Below are positions 52,320 to 61,613 of a DNA stretch of 62,753 nucleotides, in pieces. The notes under the pieces are model-generated. The model was not told the origin of the DNA. It saw only the letters and a list, made by a program, of their open reading frames with translations, and made no database searches. Origin of the DNA: Lachnospiraceae bacterium (GTDB lineage: Bacteria > Bacillota > Clostridia > Lachnospirales > Lachnospiraceae); the NCBI GenBank assembly GCA_009911035.1, contig QXWO01000034.1, forward strand, positions 1 to 62,753, given 5' to 3'. A program made the position numbers and the translations under genes. The stretch's first letter is position 1. Every line of letters begins with the position of its first letter.

Positions 52320-53867
52320 TTATACGCTTTTTGCTGCAAGAAGGGATTTTCCAGTCATTTCTTCCGGCTGTTTCATTCCCATCATCTCAATCAGTGTAGG
52401 CACGATATCTGCCAGACATCCGCCTTCCCTCAAAGTATAAGCTGGGTCTGCATTTACGATAATGAAAGGAACCGGATTGGTAGTATGGGCCGTGAAAGGC
52501 GCACCTGTCTCATAATCCACCAACTGTTCTGCATTGCCGTGGTCTGCACAGATAAACATCTGTCCGTCTACCTCTTTGATGGCTTCCACTGCTCTGCCCA
52601 CACATTCATCTACTGCCTCCACAGCTTTAATAGCCGCTGCTTCCACCCCTGTATGACCTACCATATCAGGATTTGCAAAATTGATAATGATGACATCATA
52701 CTGGCCGGATTTAATTGCCCCTACCAGCTTATCGCAGACTTCATATGCGCTCATCTGGGGCTTTAAGTCATAAGTTGCCACATCCTTGGGAGAGTTTACC
52801 AAAATTCTGTCTTCTCCCTCGTTGGGTTCCTCCACGCCGCCGTTGAAGAAGAATGTGACATGGGCATATTTTTCTGTCTCTGCAATTCTGGCCTGTTTCA
52901 TATGGTTGGCTGCCAGCCATTCGCCAAAAGTATTGGTCACTGAAATCTTATGGAATGCCACTTCCTTGTTTGGAATCGTAGGATCATAATCAGAGAAACA
53001 TACATAGGTAAGGTCAAGTCTCTTTTCCCTGTCAAATCCTTTAAAGTCATCATCACAAAAACTTCTGGTGATTTCCCTTGCGCGGTCAGGACGGAAGTTA
53101 AAGAAGATCACGGAATCTCCATCCTGAATCGTGGCAACCGGCTTTCCATCCTTTAATACTACAGTAGGTTTTACGAATTCATCGGTTTCCTCCCTGTCAT
53201 AGGACGCCTGAATACCTTCCGGCCCGCTTGCCGCTGTAAGGCCTTCTCCTTTGGTCAGTGCATCATATGCCAGTTTCACTCTGTCATAGTTATTGTCCCT
53301 GTCCATTGCATAGTAACGGCCTGTGACAGATGCAATCTCTCCCACGCCGATTTTCTTCATCTCTGCTTCCAAATCCTCCGCATAGCCTTTTCCGCTGGCC
53401 GGAGGCGTATCTCTTCCGTCCAGGAAACAGTGCACATAAACTTTGGAAAGATCGTTTCTCTTAGCCAGTTCCAGCAGCCCGTATAAATGAGTATTATGGC
53501 TGTGCACGCCGCCGTCGGAAAGAAGGCCGAACATATGAAGGGCGGAATCATTTTTCTTACAATTTTCCACTGCTTTTAAAAGAGCAGAATTTTCAAAAAA
53601 AGTACCATCCTGTATCTCTTTCGTAATTCTGGTAAGCTCCTGATATACAATACGCCCAGCACCCATATTCAGATGGCCTACCTCCGAATTTCCCATCTGT
53701 CCGTCCGGAAGCCCTACTGCCATACCGCTTGCGTTCCCTTTCACAAAAGGACACTCTGCCATCAGCCTGTCCATAACAGGAGTTGCCGCTTCCGCTACGG
53801 CATTGCCGTCTTTGCGTTCATTAAGCCCGTATCCGTCCAAAATCATTAATACTGTAGGTTTTTTCAT
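52320..53867 (-). CDS. gpmI: 2,3-bisphosphoglycerate-independent phosphoglycerate mutase
   Basis: A 515-residue Mn-dependent glycolytic enzyme interconverting 3- and 2-phosphoglycerate. It is an alkaline-phosphatase superfamily protein with the first Asp in LMILDGYGLNE, the catalytic Ser in GQMGNSEVGHLNMGAGR, HGLLSDGGVHSH-like motif LLSDGGVHSHNTH, INFANPDMVGHTG and CADHGNAE. GGAGACGAGTT precedes the ATG. It is a single gene closed by the terminator at 52227-52263. Length and motifs are typical. Confidence 0.97.
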   Translation of the reverse strand: MKKPTVLMILDGYGLNERKDGNAVAEAATPVMDRLMAECPFVKGNASGMAVGLPDGQMGNSEVGHLNMGAGRIVYQELTRITKEIQDGTFFENSALLKAVENCKKNDSALHMFGLLSDGGVHSHNTHLYGLLELAKRNDLSKVYVHCFLDGRDTPPASGKGYAEDLEAEMKKIGVGEIASVTGRYYAMDRDNNYDRVKLAYDALTKGEGLTAASGPEGIQASYDREETDEFVKPTVVLKDGKPVATIQDGDSVIFFNFRPDRAREITRSFCDDDFKGFDREKRLDLTYVCFSDYDPTIPNKEVAFHKISVTNTFGEWLAANHMKQARIAETEKYAHVTFFFNGGVEEPNEGEDRILVNSPKDVATYDLKPQMSAYEVCDKLVGAIKSGQYDVIIINFANPDMVGHTGVEAAAIKAVEAVDECVGRAVEAIKEVDGQMFICADHGNAEQLVDYETGAPFTAHTTNPVPFIIVNADPAYTLREGGCLADIVPTLIEMMGMKQPEEMTGKSLLAAKSV

Positions 53868-53916
53868 AACTCGTCTCCTTCTTTTTGCTTTCTATTTTAT
53901 CTGATTCATTTTTATT

Positions 53917-53954
53917 TTACAATAAGCTGTCTCGCGGAGCATGGCAGCGTTTGT
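53917..53954 (+). repeat. Dispersed 38-bp repeat, near-consensus copy
   Basis: It begins TTACAATAAGCTGTCTCGC and ends GCATGGCAGCGTTTGT. It lies in the 196-bp gap upstream of gpmI, which otherwise holds only the presumed gpmI promoter. Confidence 0.8.
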
Positions 53955-54063
53955 TTGTTCATACCATTCCTGCCGTCATTACGAATTATACACGTTTTAA
54001 ATTACCTGCGCAATAGTTTCACGGAAATTTGTAGCCGGGGCATGTCTCTTTGCCATAGCGTTC

Positions 54064-55398
54064 CTACTCCCCATAGATTTTCTCCAGTCCGTAGAAGCGG
54101 GCCATCCAGGCATTCATCCAGTCCTCCGGGGCTTCCTTTACATATCCGGTACCATTATAAGGGTCGTATTTGCTGTCCGAAGGGTACACGATAGGAATAA
54201 CGGCGTATCCGCTTCCTGCTTCCACTGCCTGTTCGATCCGCCGGACACCTTCCTCCACCTGTCGGTAAGTGGCTGTGATCTTCTGGTATTCTGTCAGAAA
54301 AGACCAGACAAAAAACAAAACCAGAAAGACATTTAACACAGCCCTTCCCATCCATGAAAAATCCATCACTTCCCCGTATATGCCAGCCGCTGTGACAATC
54401 AAAAATACAGTTCCCATAAACCAGGCCCTCTCTGGCTGCATGGCGGAAAAAACCAGCACGCACACACAAGCGCATCCTGCCAGAAAGTACATAAACGGAA
54501 GCCATCTGACTTCTTCCAAAGACTCCTTACCGACGGCAGTAAAAATAAGAAACAGGATACACAAAACCAGCAGCAAAACTGCCCACTGGTTTTTAGAAAT
54601 CTGCACAATATATTTCCATCGCTCCACCAGCCCGCCAAAGTCCGTTTTGGAGGAAATCCGGTAATTTCCCGGTGACAAAATAAGCAGGGCTGCCCCCGCC
54701 GTACCTCCTGCAATTCCCCCGAAAGCCCATTTGGGTACCGGGATCTTCCTATAATAATACAGCACGGTATACATAACACATAAAAAGACCAAGGCACCCC
54801 CGCTGTTTTCGTTTGTGCATCCTGCCAGAATTCCCAGCACCCCCATAAGCACCGCACTGCGCCAGTTGTCCTCCCCCGTTTTATGATTGGTAAGATACCT
54901 GCGGTAAGGCAGGGAAAACGCCAGAATCAGTACACCGCACCACAAATAATTAGCGGCCCCAGATGCCCACAATATGGTCATCCCAAACTGGGGCGTAAAA
55001 AACCACAGACAGATGTATACAAAAAGCAGCAGGGAAACACTTCTTTTTCTGCCAAAAGAAGCGTGTTCATAAATCAGTGTCCCCAAAAGAATGAACATAA
55101 CAGAATTTATGATCTTAAATCCTGCTTTCCCAGATAACAGCGCCAGTTGCAGCATTCCATGAGCTGCCACCCTTCCGTTCCACATTTTCCAGTGGTTTGC
55201 CATAGAGGCAAAGACCTCCCAGGCTTTCATTGGGTGGGAGGTTTCAAGGGGATTTCCTATGGTATCAAAAAAGAAACGGTATTTAAAATCATCGGCTGTA
55301 TAATCCGTATGGAAATTCAAAACCAGCATAACTGCAAAAACAATCCATGTAATGACCAGATTTCCTACTATAACTTTATTACATCTTTGCTTTATCAT
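54064..55398 (-). CDS. DUF6056-like polytopic membrane protein
   Basis: A 444-residue integral membrane protein with about ten helices, resembling DUF6056 proteins. A conserved extracellular loop after helix 1 carries the acidic pair in DYTADDFKYRF and later NHWKMWNGRVAAHGMLQ, the pattern of GT-C-fold glycosyltransferase-like membrane proteins. No catalytic role is established. GGAAGGGAAGAAGC precedes the ATG. It lies 92 bp downstream of the larger membrane protein at 55491 on the same strand, so the two may act together in cell-surface glycan or polymer work. Confidence 0.7.
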   Translation of the reverse strand: MIKQRCNKVIVGNLVITWIVFAVMLVLNFHTDYTADDFKYRFFFDTIGNPLETSHPMKAWEVFASMANHWKMWNGRVAAHGMLQLALLSGKAGFKIINSVMFILLGTLIYEHASFGRKRSVSLLLFVYICLWFFTPQFGMTILWASGAANYLWCGVLILAFSLPYRRYLTNHKTGEDNWRSAVLMGVLGILAGCTNENSGGALVFLCVMYTVLYYYRKIPVPKWAFGGIAGGTAGAALLILSPGNYRISSKTDFGGLVERWKYIVQISKNQWAVLLLVLCILFLIFTAVGKESLEEVRWLPFMYFLAGCACVCVLVFSAMQPERAWFMGTVFLIVTAAGIYGEVMDFSWMGRAVLNVFLVLFFVWSFLTEYQKITATYRQVEEGVRRIEQAVEAGSGYAVIPIVYPSDSKYDPYNGTGYVKEAPEDWMNAWMARFYGLEKIYGE

Positions 55399-55490
55399 GC
55401 TTCTTCCCTTCCGCCCCGCTGTTTCCCGCAGGGTTCTATTTTCCGATCCTAAGCGAGTTTGAAAATTTATACCCCCAGCCTGCCCCTGCT

Positions 55491-57794
55491 TTACGCGCTC
55501 TGATCAACATAAGAATGATTTGCGAAACGGGCTGTCCGTTGTCTTATAATTCCCGTCAGAAGCAGACACAAAACGGTAAGAAACGAGATAACCTCCGCGA
55601 TTCTCCATCCTGCCGATTCCCGGAAAGCAATCTCCACTGTTCCCTCATATCCCGCTGGGAGGGATACCCTGACCTGGTTATTCTCCCCTCTTGCCACTTC
55701 AAATTTTTGTTCTTTATGTTCCTTATCATATGCCCCATACCCCGGATAGTAAAATAAAGGTGCTTCCAGATATCCTTCCGACGCTCCGGTACGGCATTTT
55801 ACTTCTATATGATTATAGTCCTTTTTTTCCTCAAACACATCGGCTCCGACGCCTGTGGTTTTCTGTACAAGAGCTGTAAGTCCCACATCGGAACCCTGAT
55901 ACAGATATTCATTTCCCATCAGATTCGTCGTATCAAGAGATACACTGTCGTAATGCAGTTCATAATATCCATGGTAAAGGGTCCTGTAAATATAGCCTGC
56001 ACCCTGATCTGCCGCAGTCAGTGCAATTACCGTGAACAAAACTGCCGTCACTGTCCTGGTTTTTTCGCCTTTCATGCTTCCAAAGACAATCACCCCAAGC
56101 AAAGACAGCAAAATACAGGATATCCCCAGATACCGATAAGGCAGTCCGGGTTTCGCCAGAAAAGAAGCCAGTCCGGGCAGGTAAATTCCTATTTTACGAT
56201 AAGGGAACAGATTCGTTGCCATCCAGACCGAAATGCCTCCCAACAGTAAGAGAACCTCCGCTGCCCGCCTTTCCTTTATTTTATCCTTCCACAGCAAAAG
56301 CAGCGCTGCCCCTGCGCACAATATAAGCCCGTTTCCCAGAGGAATGGAAAACTTACTGCCAAGGCTGACCAGCTCTGACCAGCTATATCCATAATAACCG
56401 GACGAATCCTGGGCCAGAAGTTCCGAAATGCTTATTCCCAGCATCTGGTAATCCTGTGCCATTTCCCGGAATTCCGTACAGATCAAATCTTCCCTGAAAT
56501 ACTGCAGAAAGGGAACCAGAAACCACAAATTAACAAGCACTGTCACAACCGCTGTTTTAAGGACATAAATGCACATTCTGTAAACAGCCGCCATTCCTTT
56601 GGCAAGTATCGTTTTTGCCATAGAAATGCATAATAGCAGAATAAAGATCCCCACCATCTGGCAGGTTAAAATATGAGACTGCACAAGGCCGGAAAGACCT
56701 ATAACCGGAACAGCCAGTCTTCTTCCATATTCCTTTTTGCCTGTGTCCTCATGAAATACATACCAGAGCCACAGCGCCGCCAGAGGCAGAAAAATCATCG
56801 CCGTATATTCCCCGAAAGCTCCTCTTACATAAATGCAGCAAAGCCTGTAGGGTGCCATTACATATAAAAAACTTCCCAGCAAAGCCCCATACCTGTTCCT
56901 GCCGATCCGGTAAAAGCAAAGCCACGCCGTAAAAGCCGTTGCCAGATTCACCGCAATCACAAAGGTTTTGTAGGAAGTCTGGACCGTAAAGCCAGCCATT
57001 CTCATAACAGCAGGCAGAAATAACAGGGTATCCCCGTACAGGACCGAGACCCCATAGCCCCATCCATTACACCAGTTAGGCTGGATCCGCACCGGAAATG
57101 CCCCCGATAAAAGACCGTCTTTAAGCCCTTCTATTCTCAGCAGATGAAATGCCAGATCATGTCCCGGCAGCATGTACCGCGTCAACAGCCCCAGAGAGGC
57201 AAACAAAGTGATTCCCCCCATAACAACAATCTCAAGGGAATATTTACGCAGACTCCCCCTAAAATACAAAGCTGCCGCTGCACCCCCCGCCAGCGCAAGC
57301 CTTAAAAACAGGCACAGTATTCTGTACAACCGGGAATTATCTGCGGTTTTTACCTGTATTTCTTTTATGTATAAGTCTCCTGCTTCCACCGAAGCCTGAA
57401 TGAACAATTCTCTGGAAGGATCATTCACCCACACCCGGAAGGACTGAAAGTCCTCGCTGTCTGCCAGTATAACAGAATCCGCCCAGATGCTGCCCGGCCT
57501 TGTTTCACTTTCAATCACCTCTGCCCGCCCCAGCCCGGAACTGTTGTAGGAAACTGAAATATCATAAATTCCGTTCACCAGGCAGAATTCTTCCGTCCTA
57601 TACCGGGAAGGACTGCCGCTCTCTGGTGTCATCTCCCCATATACCAGGCCGCCAGGCAGGCCGCCCATCAGTTCTCCATTATGAAAGGCCATAAAAACAG
57701 GTTTTTCATTTAAAATACGCAGGCCCCAAAAAATAAACAGTAAAACTTCTATTGTCCAGAAAAGCAAATAAATATTGCCGTTCCCTTTTTTCAT
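55491..57794 (-). CDS. Large polytopic membrane protein (YfhO/GT-C-like)
   Basis: 767 residues. One N-terminal helix, then an extracellular beta-rich domain (about 35-150), then about 12 helices and a C-terminal extracellular domain (about 640-750, beta-rich) before a last helix. The loop GHDLAFHLLRIEGLKDGLLSGAFPVRIQPNWCNGWGYGVSVLYG holds the conserved acidic/His residues seen in GT-C-type lipid-linked-sugar transferases of the YfhO and PTPS-related families. It probably acts in surface polysaccharide or teichoic acid glycosylation; this is by analogy only. GGGGGCTGGG precedes the ATG. Confidence 0.65.
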   Translation of the reverse strand: MKKGNGNIYLLFWTIEVLLFIFWGLRILNEKPVFMAFHNGELMGGLPGGLVYGEMTPESGSPSRYRTEEFCLVNGIYDISVSYNSSGLGRAEVIESETRPGSIWADSVILADSEDFQSFRVWVNDPSRELFIQASVEAGDLYIKEIQVKTADNSRLYRILCLFLRLALAGGAAAALYFRGSLRKYSLEIVVMGGITLFASLGLLTRYMLPGHDLAFHLLRIEGLKDGLLSGAFPVRIQPNWCNGWGYGVSVLYGDTLLFLPAVMRMAGFTVQTSYKTFVIAVNLATAFTAWLCFYRIGRNRYGALLGSFLYVMAPYRLCCIYVRGAFGEYTAMIFLPLAALWLWYVFHEDTGKKEYGRRLAVPVIGLSGLVQSHILTCQMVGIFILLLCISMAKTILAKGMAAVYRMCIYVLKTAVVTVLVNLWFLVPFLQYFREDLICTEFREMAQDYQMLGISISELLAQDSSGYYGYSWSELVSLGSKFSIPLGNGLILCAGAALLLLWKDKIKERRAAEVLLLLGGISVWMATNLFPYRKIGIYLPGLASFLAKPGLPYRYLGISCILLSLLGVIVFGSMKGEKTRTVTAVLFTVIALTAADQGAGYIYRTLYHGYYELHYDSVSLDTTNLMGNEYLYQGSDVGLTALVQKTTGVGADVFEEKKDYNHIEVKCRTGASEGYLEAPLFYYPGYGAYDKEHKEQKFEVARGENNQVRVSLPAGYEGTVEIAFRESAGWRIAEVISFLTVLCLLLTGIIRQRTARFANHSYVDQSA

Positions 57795-57832
57795 CCCAGC
57801 CCCCTTTGTGCTGAATCCACATTCAGACTCTT

Positions 57833-59008
57833 TTATCCGCAGTATGCCTTATCCACATCAATCACTGCAAAATAATTTCCTTCCATGGCCTTCATTTTTT
57901 CCTGTATATAAATAACCACTTCATTGTCGGACATGGGATAATCATAAGGGACCACCACGTCAAAAATCACATTGGTATGGGTAGGACCGTGCACAATGCG
58001 GAAATCATGGAAACGGATTTCCCCCTCCATGCCCGTGATAATGCCTGCTATCCTTTCTTTTATCCGATTGGTCAGCTCATCATCCACACACACAGGGTCC
58101 ATATGGATCACTGCGCTGCAGTTTAGATCATTGGACAATCTGTGCTCAATCAAATCAATCATATCATGCAGTTCCAGAATGTTTCCGGTGGAAGGCACTT
58201 CCACATGAACGGAAAGCATGACCCTGCCCGGCCCGTAATTATGCACAACAAGGTCATGGATTCCAAGCACGCCCTGCCCCTTATATTCCATAATAATGTC
58301 CTCTATCCTTTTTACAAATTCCGGCTCCGGCGGCTGTCCCAGCAAAGGACTGATGGTATCTTTCATGGCACCTATTCCTGTCCACAGCACAAATAAAGCC
58401 ACCAGTATACCGCACCAGCCGTCTGCCTGTATCCCGGAAAAGAAGGCAAGCAGCGTAGTAACCAGAACCGCCAGCGTGGATATACTGTCGCTGATACTGT
58501 CTTTGGCCGTTGCCATCATGGCCGCACTGTCTATCCGTCTGCTTATCGTACGGTTGTACAAAAACATATAAAGTTTGACACAAATGGAAACAATCAAAAT
58601 AGCCAGAACAAGAGTGCCTGCCTCCACCGGTTCCGGATGAAGGATTTTCCCTACTGATGACCTGAAAAGTTCGGTTCCCATAAACAGTATAATAACCGAA
58701 ACCAAAAGACCTGAAATATATTCTATCCTTCCATGCCCGAACGGGTGATGACTGTCCGGCTTCTGCCCTGCCATCTTAAACCCCACCAGCGTAATGATGG
58801 ATGAACCTGCGTCTGAAAGATTATTAAAAGCATCTGCCGTTATGGCAATCGACCCGGAAAGCTGTCCTGCAATAAATTTAAGCAGAAAAAGGCAGGCGTT
58901 TAAAACAATCCCCACTGCCCCGCAAAGCATCCCATAAGCCTGACGCACCTTTGCGTCCGACGTATTCTCATAGTCTTTAATAAATAACTTTGATAGAATT
59001 GAAACCAT
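57833..59008 (-). CDS. Cation diffusion facilitator metal exporter
   Basis: A 391-residue CDF transporter exchanging Zn/Mn/Fe-type divalent metals for protons. It has six membrane helices, with metal-site residues in ITADAFNNLSDAGSSIITLVGFKMA (D-x3-D pattern), HPFGHGRIEYISG and TAKDSISDSISTLAVL. The C-terminal cytoplasmic domain is longer than usual, with HDLVVHNYGPGRVMLSVHVEVPS and FRIVHGPTHTNVIFDVVVP. The ATG at 59008 follows GAGGTATAAG; an upstream in-frame GTG is less likely. A hairpin and a short ORF precede it. Metal specificity cannot be told. Confidence 0.9.
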   Translation of the reverse strand: MVSILSKLFIKDYENTSDAKVRQAYGMLCGAVGIVLNACLFLLKFIAGQLSGSIAITADAFNNLSDAGSSIITLVGFKMAGQKPDSHHPFGHGRIEYISGLLVSVIILFMGTELFRSSVGKILHPEPVEAGTLVLAILIVSICVKLYMFLYNRTISRRIDSAAMMATAKDSISDSISTLAVLVTTLLAFFSGIQADGWCGILVALFVLWTGIGAMKDTISPLLGQPPEPEFVKRIEDIIMEYKGQGVLGIHDLVVHNYGPGRVMLSVHVEVPSTGNILELHDMIDLIEHRLSNDLNCSAVIHMDPVCVDDELTNRIKERIAGIITGMEGEIRFHDFRIVHGPTHTNVIFDVVVPYDYPMSDNEVVIYIQEKMKAMEGNYFAVIDVDKAYCG

Positions 59009-59061
59009 CTTATACCTCACTACTTCGTTAGCATTAAAGACATTCTATTCCATTTAACCCA

Positions 59062-59094
59062 AAAAAACAATTAAAAATTTCCAGCGAAATTTTT
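59062..59094 (-). terminator. Terminator/attenuator-like hairpin in the CDF leader
   Basis: AAAAATTTC (59073-59081) pairs perfectly with GAAATTTTT (59086-59094) over a CAGC loop; on the minus strand TAATTG and seven T follow. It lies about 55 bp before the CDF start and just after a short ORF with a good ribosome site. Confidence 0.5.
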
Positions 59095-59105
59095 GTACAG
59101 GTCTT

Positions 59106-59189
59106 TCAGCTTCCCCATGTCTGGGGCCTGACCGCCTCCTGGACTGCACCTGCCCATGCGCTGTTTTCTTTCTGGGATACTGTACTCAT
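59106..59189 (-). CDS. Possible 27-codon leader ORF upstream of the CDF gene
   Basis: An ATG at 59189 with AGAGGAGAAGC directly upstream opens a 27-codon ORF beginning MSTVSQKENSAWAG. An overlapping minus-strand frame reads APDMGKLKDLYKNFAGNF up to a stop at 59071, so this could instead be one small protein broken by a frameshift. The strong ribosome site is the main support. The rest of the 59021-59509 gap holds the promoters and the terminator-like hairpin. Confidence 0.35.
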   Translation of the reverse strand: MSTVSQKENSAWAGAVQEAVRPQTWGS

Positions 59190-59331
59190 GCTTCTCCTCT
59201 TTGACCTTATTTTGCGAAATTCTTTTCTTCCAGAGCAAATCTTCCTGCAGTATCAGATTTTATATCGGCAAAACAACCAAAAAATTTTATTTCTATCGAA
59301 AACTTTTTTGTAAAAATAAGACAAAAAAATA

Positions 59332-59360
59332 TAGACTTTATCCTCTGCGTGTGATACACT
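59332..59360 (+). promoter_or_regulatory. Promoter of the coiled-coil protein gene
   Basis: TAGACT (59332-59337), 17 bp, TACACT (59355-59360) with TG two bases before the -10 region. This leaves a 150-base untranslated leader in which I see no known riboswitch. Confidence 0.45.
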
Positions 59361-59509
59361 CATTACACTTAACCAGAACGCTTGCGGCAATCGCCAGCTA
59401 TCTACATAAGCACATCTGTCAGGGTCTACACTCTGTTCTGGTCCGCCCTAAACAAATATCACTGGCGTTATCCCATTGTTCGCAAAATAAATACAAAGGA
59501 GTATAAAAT

Positions 59510-59836
59510 ATGATGTTAGCACATGATGATTTGCTGGCAATCAGTCAGCTATTTGACGAAAAACTAATGCCCATTAACCAAAGATTGGATTCTATGGATG
59601 TTCGCCTTGGCTCTATGGACAAGCGGCTCGATTCCATGGACAAACGATTTGACTCTGTAGAAAACCGGATCGGAATTCTGGAGTTTAAGCAGAACCGAAC
59701 AACGAAAAAACTGGATGATTTGGCATTTAGCATGCAGGTTTTTGAAAGAAATACCCGGCATGATATCCATATTCTTCAAGATGAAATGGAAACAGTCATT
59801 GAAGTATTAAAACAACAGAATCTGATAGCGCAATAG
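59510..59836 (+). CDS. Small coiled-coil protein
   Basis: A 108-residue soluble protein. Residues about 24-55 consist of near-exact 7-residue repeats of the type RLDSMDK (RLDSMDV, RLGSMDK, RLDSMDK, RFDSVEN), with hydrophobic positions at heptad spacing, followed by more helical coiled coil. It probably forms a helical oligomer. No family is recognised with confidence; similar short repeat proteins are widespread in Firmicutes. AAAGGAGTATAAAAT precedes the ATG. Confidence 0.75.
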   Translation: MMLAHDDLLAISQLFDEKLMPINQRLDSMDVRLGSMDKRLDSMDKRFDSVENRIGILEFKQNRTTKKLDDLAFSMQVFERNTRHDIHILQDEMETVIEVLKQQNLIAQ

Positions 59837-59890
59837 CGGCGGACGCCTGCCCAAGCAGGCACGGCTGCCAATGCGCTTTTAGATTATGTT

Positions 59891-60346
59891 TTATGGTTTA
59901 CGCCCACATCCTCCGCAGCGCCCACAATCGCACCCGCACTGCAGGGATTTACCATTTTTCTTATCCTGTATCATTTTTCTTATGGCCAGTCCGACGAATA
60001 CCACCAGAATTGCCGCTGTAATTACTGTTCCCATAAATGCCTCCTTTATAAATTTATCTTGCACGGGCCATTTTTTCATATTCACATTTAATGTACTGCT
60101 TTCCTTATAGGGCCTGAAAAGAAGATAAATAAATTCGGTTATCAAAAGTACAGCGGCGGCGGTACCTATGCCAAATATTCTTGCAGAAAACAAAGTTCCT
60201 ATCTGGTAAACGCACAAAGAAGCTGCATAAGCAAGTACTGTCTGATAGCTGATTGTAAGCCAGAACCACTTTATATGATTCATCTCCCTCTTAATTGCTC
60301 CCATTGCCGCAAAACAGGGGCTGATAAAAACCAAAGCCGGAATCCC
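59891..60346 (-). pseudogene. feoB: Remnant of ferrous iron transporter feoB (C-terminal part)
   Basis: The frame from 60346 downwards reads IPALVFISPCFAAMGAIKREMNHIKWFWLTISYQTVLAYAAS, the last conserved membrane region of FeoB, followed by two more helices and a Cys-rich tail (CGCDCGRCGGCG) like FeoB-associated small proteins. The GTPase domain and most permease helices are missing, and a stop codon (TAA) lies immediately upstream in the same frame. The 60347-60542 sequence shows coding-like but unrecognised remains, then the promoter of the next gene. The truncated protein could be expressed only from a TTG start, and is unlikely to transport iron. Confidence 0.75.
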
Positions 60347-60542
60347 TTAAAGGGTTTCCACCGGATGATGCAGGCTTGCGCAAGTCTTCCACAAATTGGC
60401 GCATACATCCTGCCAAATATATTTTCAAACAGACTTTTACGTCCGGGCTGTTCCCTGCAGATAATTATTTATTGAATTTTTATAAATGCCTTCTGCAGTA
60501 TGTGATATAATAAATTTCATAACATTTTTTTAAGGAGTTCCT

Positions 60543-60797
60543 ATGAAAAAAAAGCCAAAACAAATTGCTGCCATTATCTGTATCATACTGCTGGTCCTTC
60601 TCTACATAGCTACTCTCGTGGTTTCCCTTCTGGACTTTCCCGGATCTGACAGGCTCTTTGCCGCCTGCCTGCTGGCAACCATAGGGCTTCCTATCCTTTT
60701 GTGGATCTATATCTGGCTTTATGGCAAATATACCAGCAAGCCTACTATGGCAGATTCTTCCCACTCTGTATCCGAAAAAGATACCGACAACGGATAG
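60543..60797 (+). CDS. Small two-helix membrane protein
   Basis: 84 residues with a basic N-terminus and two membrane helices (IAAIICIILLVLLYIATLVVSLL and LFAACLLATIGLPILLWIYIWLY), then a hydrophilic tail. AAGGAGTTCCT precedes the ATG, and TGTGATATAAT upstream is an extended -10 element. The function is unknown. Confidence 0.75.
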   Translation: MKKKPKQIAAIICIILLVLLYIATLVVSLLDFPGSDRLFAACLLATIGLPILLWIYIWLYGKYTSKPTMADSSHSVSEKDTDNG

Positions 60798-60828
60798 GCT
60801 CCTTCGAGCCTATCCCTATTCAGACATA

Positions 60829-60895
60829 CACTGCCATACTTCGCGAACCAGCTTATCGCAAAACGCTGTCTCCCTTTGCAAAACAGCGTTTGTAA
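60829..60895. repeat. Dispersed 38-bp repeat arranged as an inverted pair
   Basis: A reverse copy (CACTGCCATACTTCGCG...CCAGCTTATCGC) is followed by AACGCTGTC...AACAGCGTTTGTAATA, so parts of two copies face each other and can fold into a hairpin. It lies between the small membrane protein and the HAD gene. Confidence 0.65.
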
Positions 60896-60923
60896 TAAAA
60901 AGGATCTGCATCAAAATGCCTGA

Positions 60924-61538
60924 TCAGACAGGATCAATACCGGAGAGAATTTCATCCAGTTCCTTTTTCGTCTGCTCCAGTGAATGGAATACAATCCCTT
61001 TCATTCCTTCTCTGACTGCCGCCTCCACATTTTTTTCCGTATCATCAATAAATACGCATTCTTCCGGTTTCAGATTGTACTTACTGCAAAGAAGCTGATA
61101 AATTTCCGGCGAAGGCTTAATCATTTTTACCTGGTAGGAAAGAATTCCCCCGTCCGTCTCTTTCAGGAAATCAAGCGCATCCATACACTGTTCATGGGCC
61201 CTGCGTGCAAAGTTAGAAATCACGTAAATACCATATCCCCGCCCTTTCAGTTCCTGAATCCAGGGTATGGCATAATCGTAGCGCAAAATCATGCTCCGTA
61301 TATCTGCAAACGCCTCCCGTATTTCTTTTTCTATGGAAGGGTCATTGGCAATAAAGCCTTCCAGAAGCTGTTCGTCGCTCAATTTCCCTCTGTCCATTTC
61401 ATTCCAGAAAGGGCTTCTCACCGTTGCGTCCGCCAGCTTTCCAAAAATTTCTTCTGAATAACCAAAGCTTTTATAAAATTCCTGCCAGCAAAACCCTGCC
61501 AACACATTCCCTATATCAAAAACAACATTTCTGACCAT
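60924..61538 (-). CDS. HAD-family phosphatase (YihX-like)
   Basis: 204 residues. HAD motif I is VVFDIGNVLAGF (nucleophile Asp, with Gly in place of the usual second Asp, as in the YihX/epoxide-hydrolase-like group). Motif II is VISNFA, and Lys plus motif III are in KPSPEIYQLLCSKYNLKPEECVFIDDTEKNVEAA. The cap is helical (residues about 17-90). YihX-type enzymes dephosphorylate sugar phosphates such as alpha-glucose-1-phosphate; the substrate here is unknown. AAAGGATTTAGG precedes the ATG. Confidence 0.88.
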   Translation of the reverse strand: MVRNVVFDIGNVLAGFCWQEFYKSFGYSEEIFGKLADATVRSPFWNEMDRGKLSDEQLLEGFIANDPSIEKEIREAFADIRSMILRYDYAIPWIQELKGRGYGIYVISNFARRAHEQCMDALDFLKETDGGILSYQVKMIKPSPEIYQLLCSKYNLKPEECVFIDDTEKNVEAAVREGMKGIVFHSLEQTKKELDEILSGIDPV

Positions 61539-61613
61539 CCTAAATCCTTTCTGCCTCCAATGTCCTTCCCGGGTACCGGGGTTTCTGCGACATTGCTTTG
61601 GCTTTCCGTTTTG

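Noticed and set aside
59021-59200. NiCo or other metal riboswitch before the CDF gene
   Set aside because: The conserved segments I recall for the NiCo riboswitch are not present; only a short ORF and hairpin are seen.
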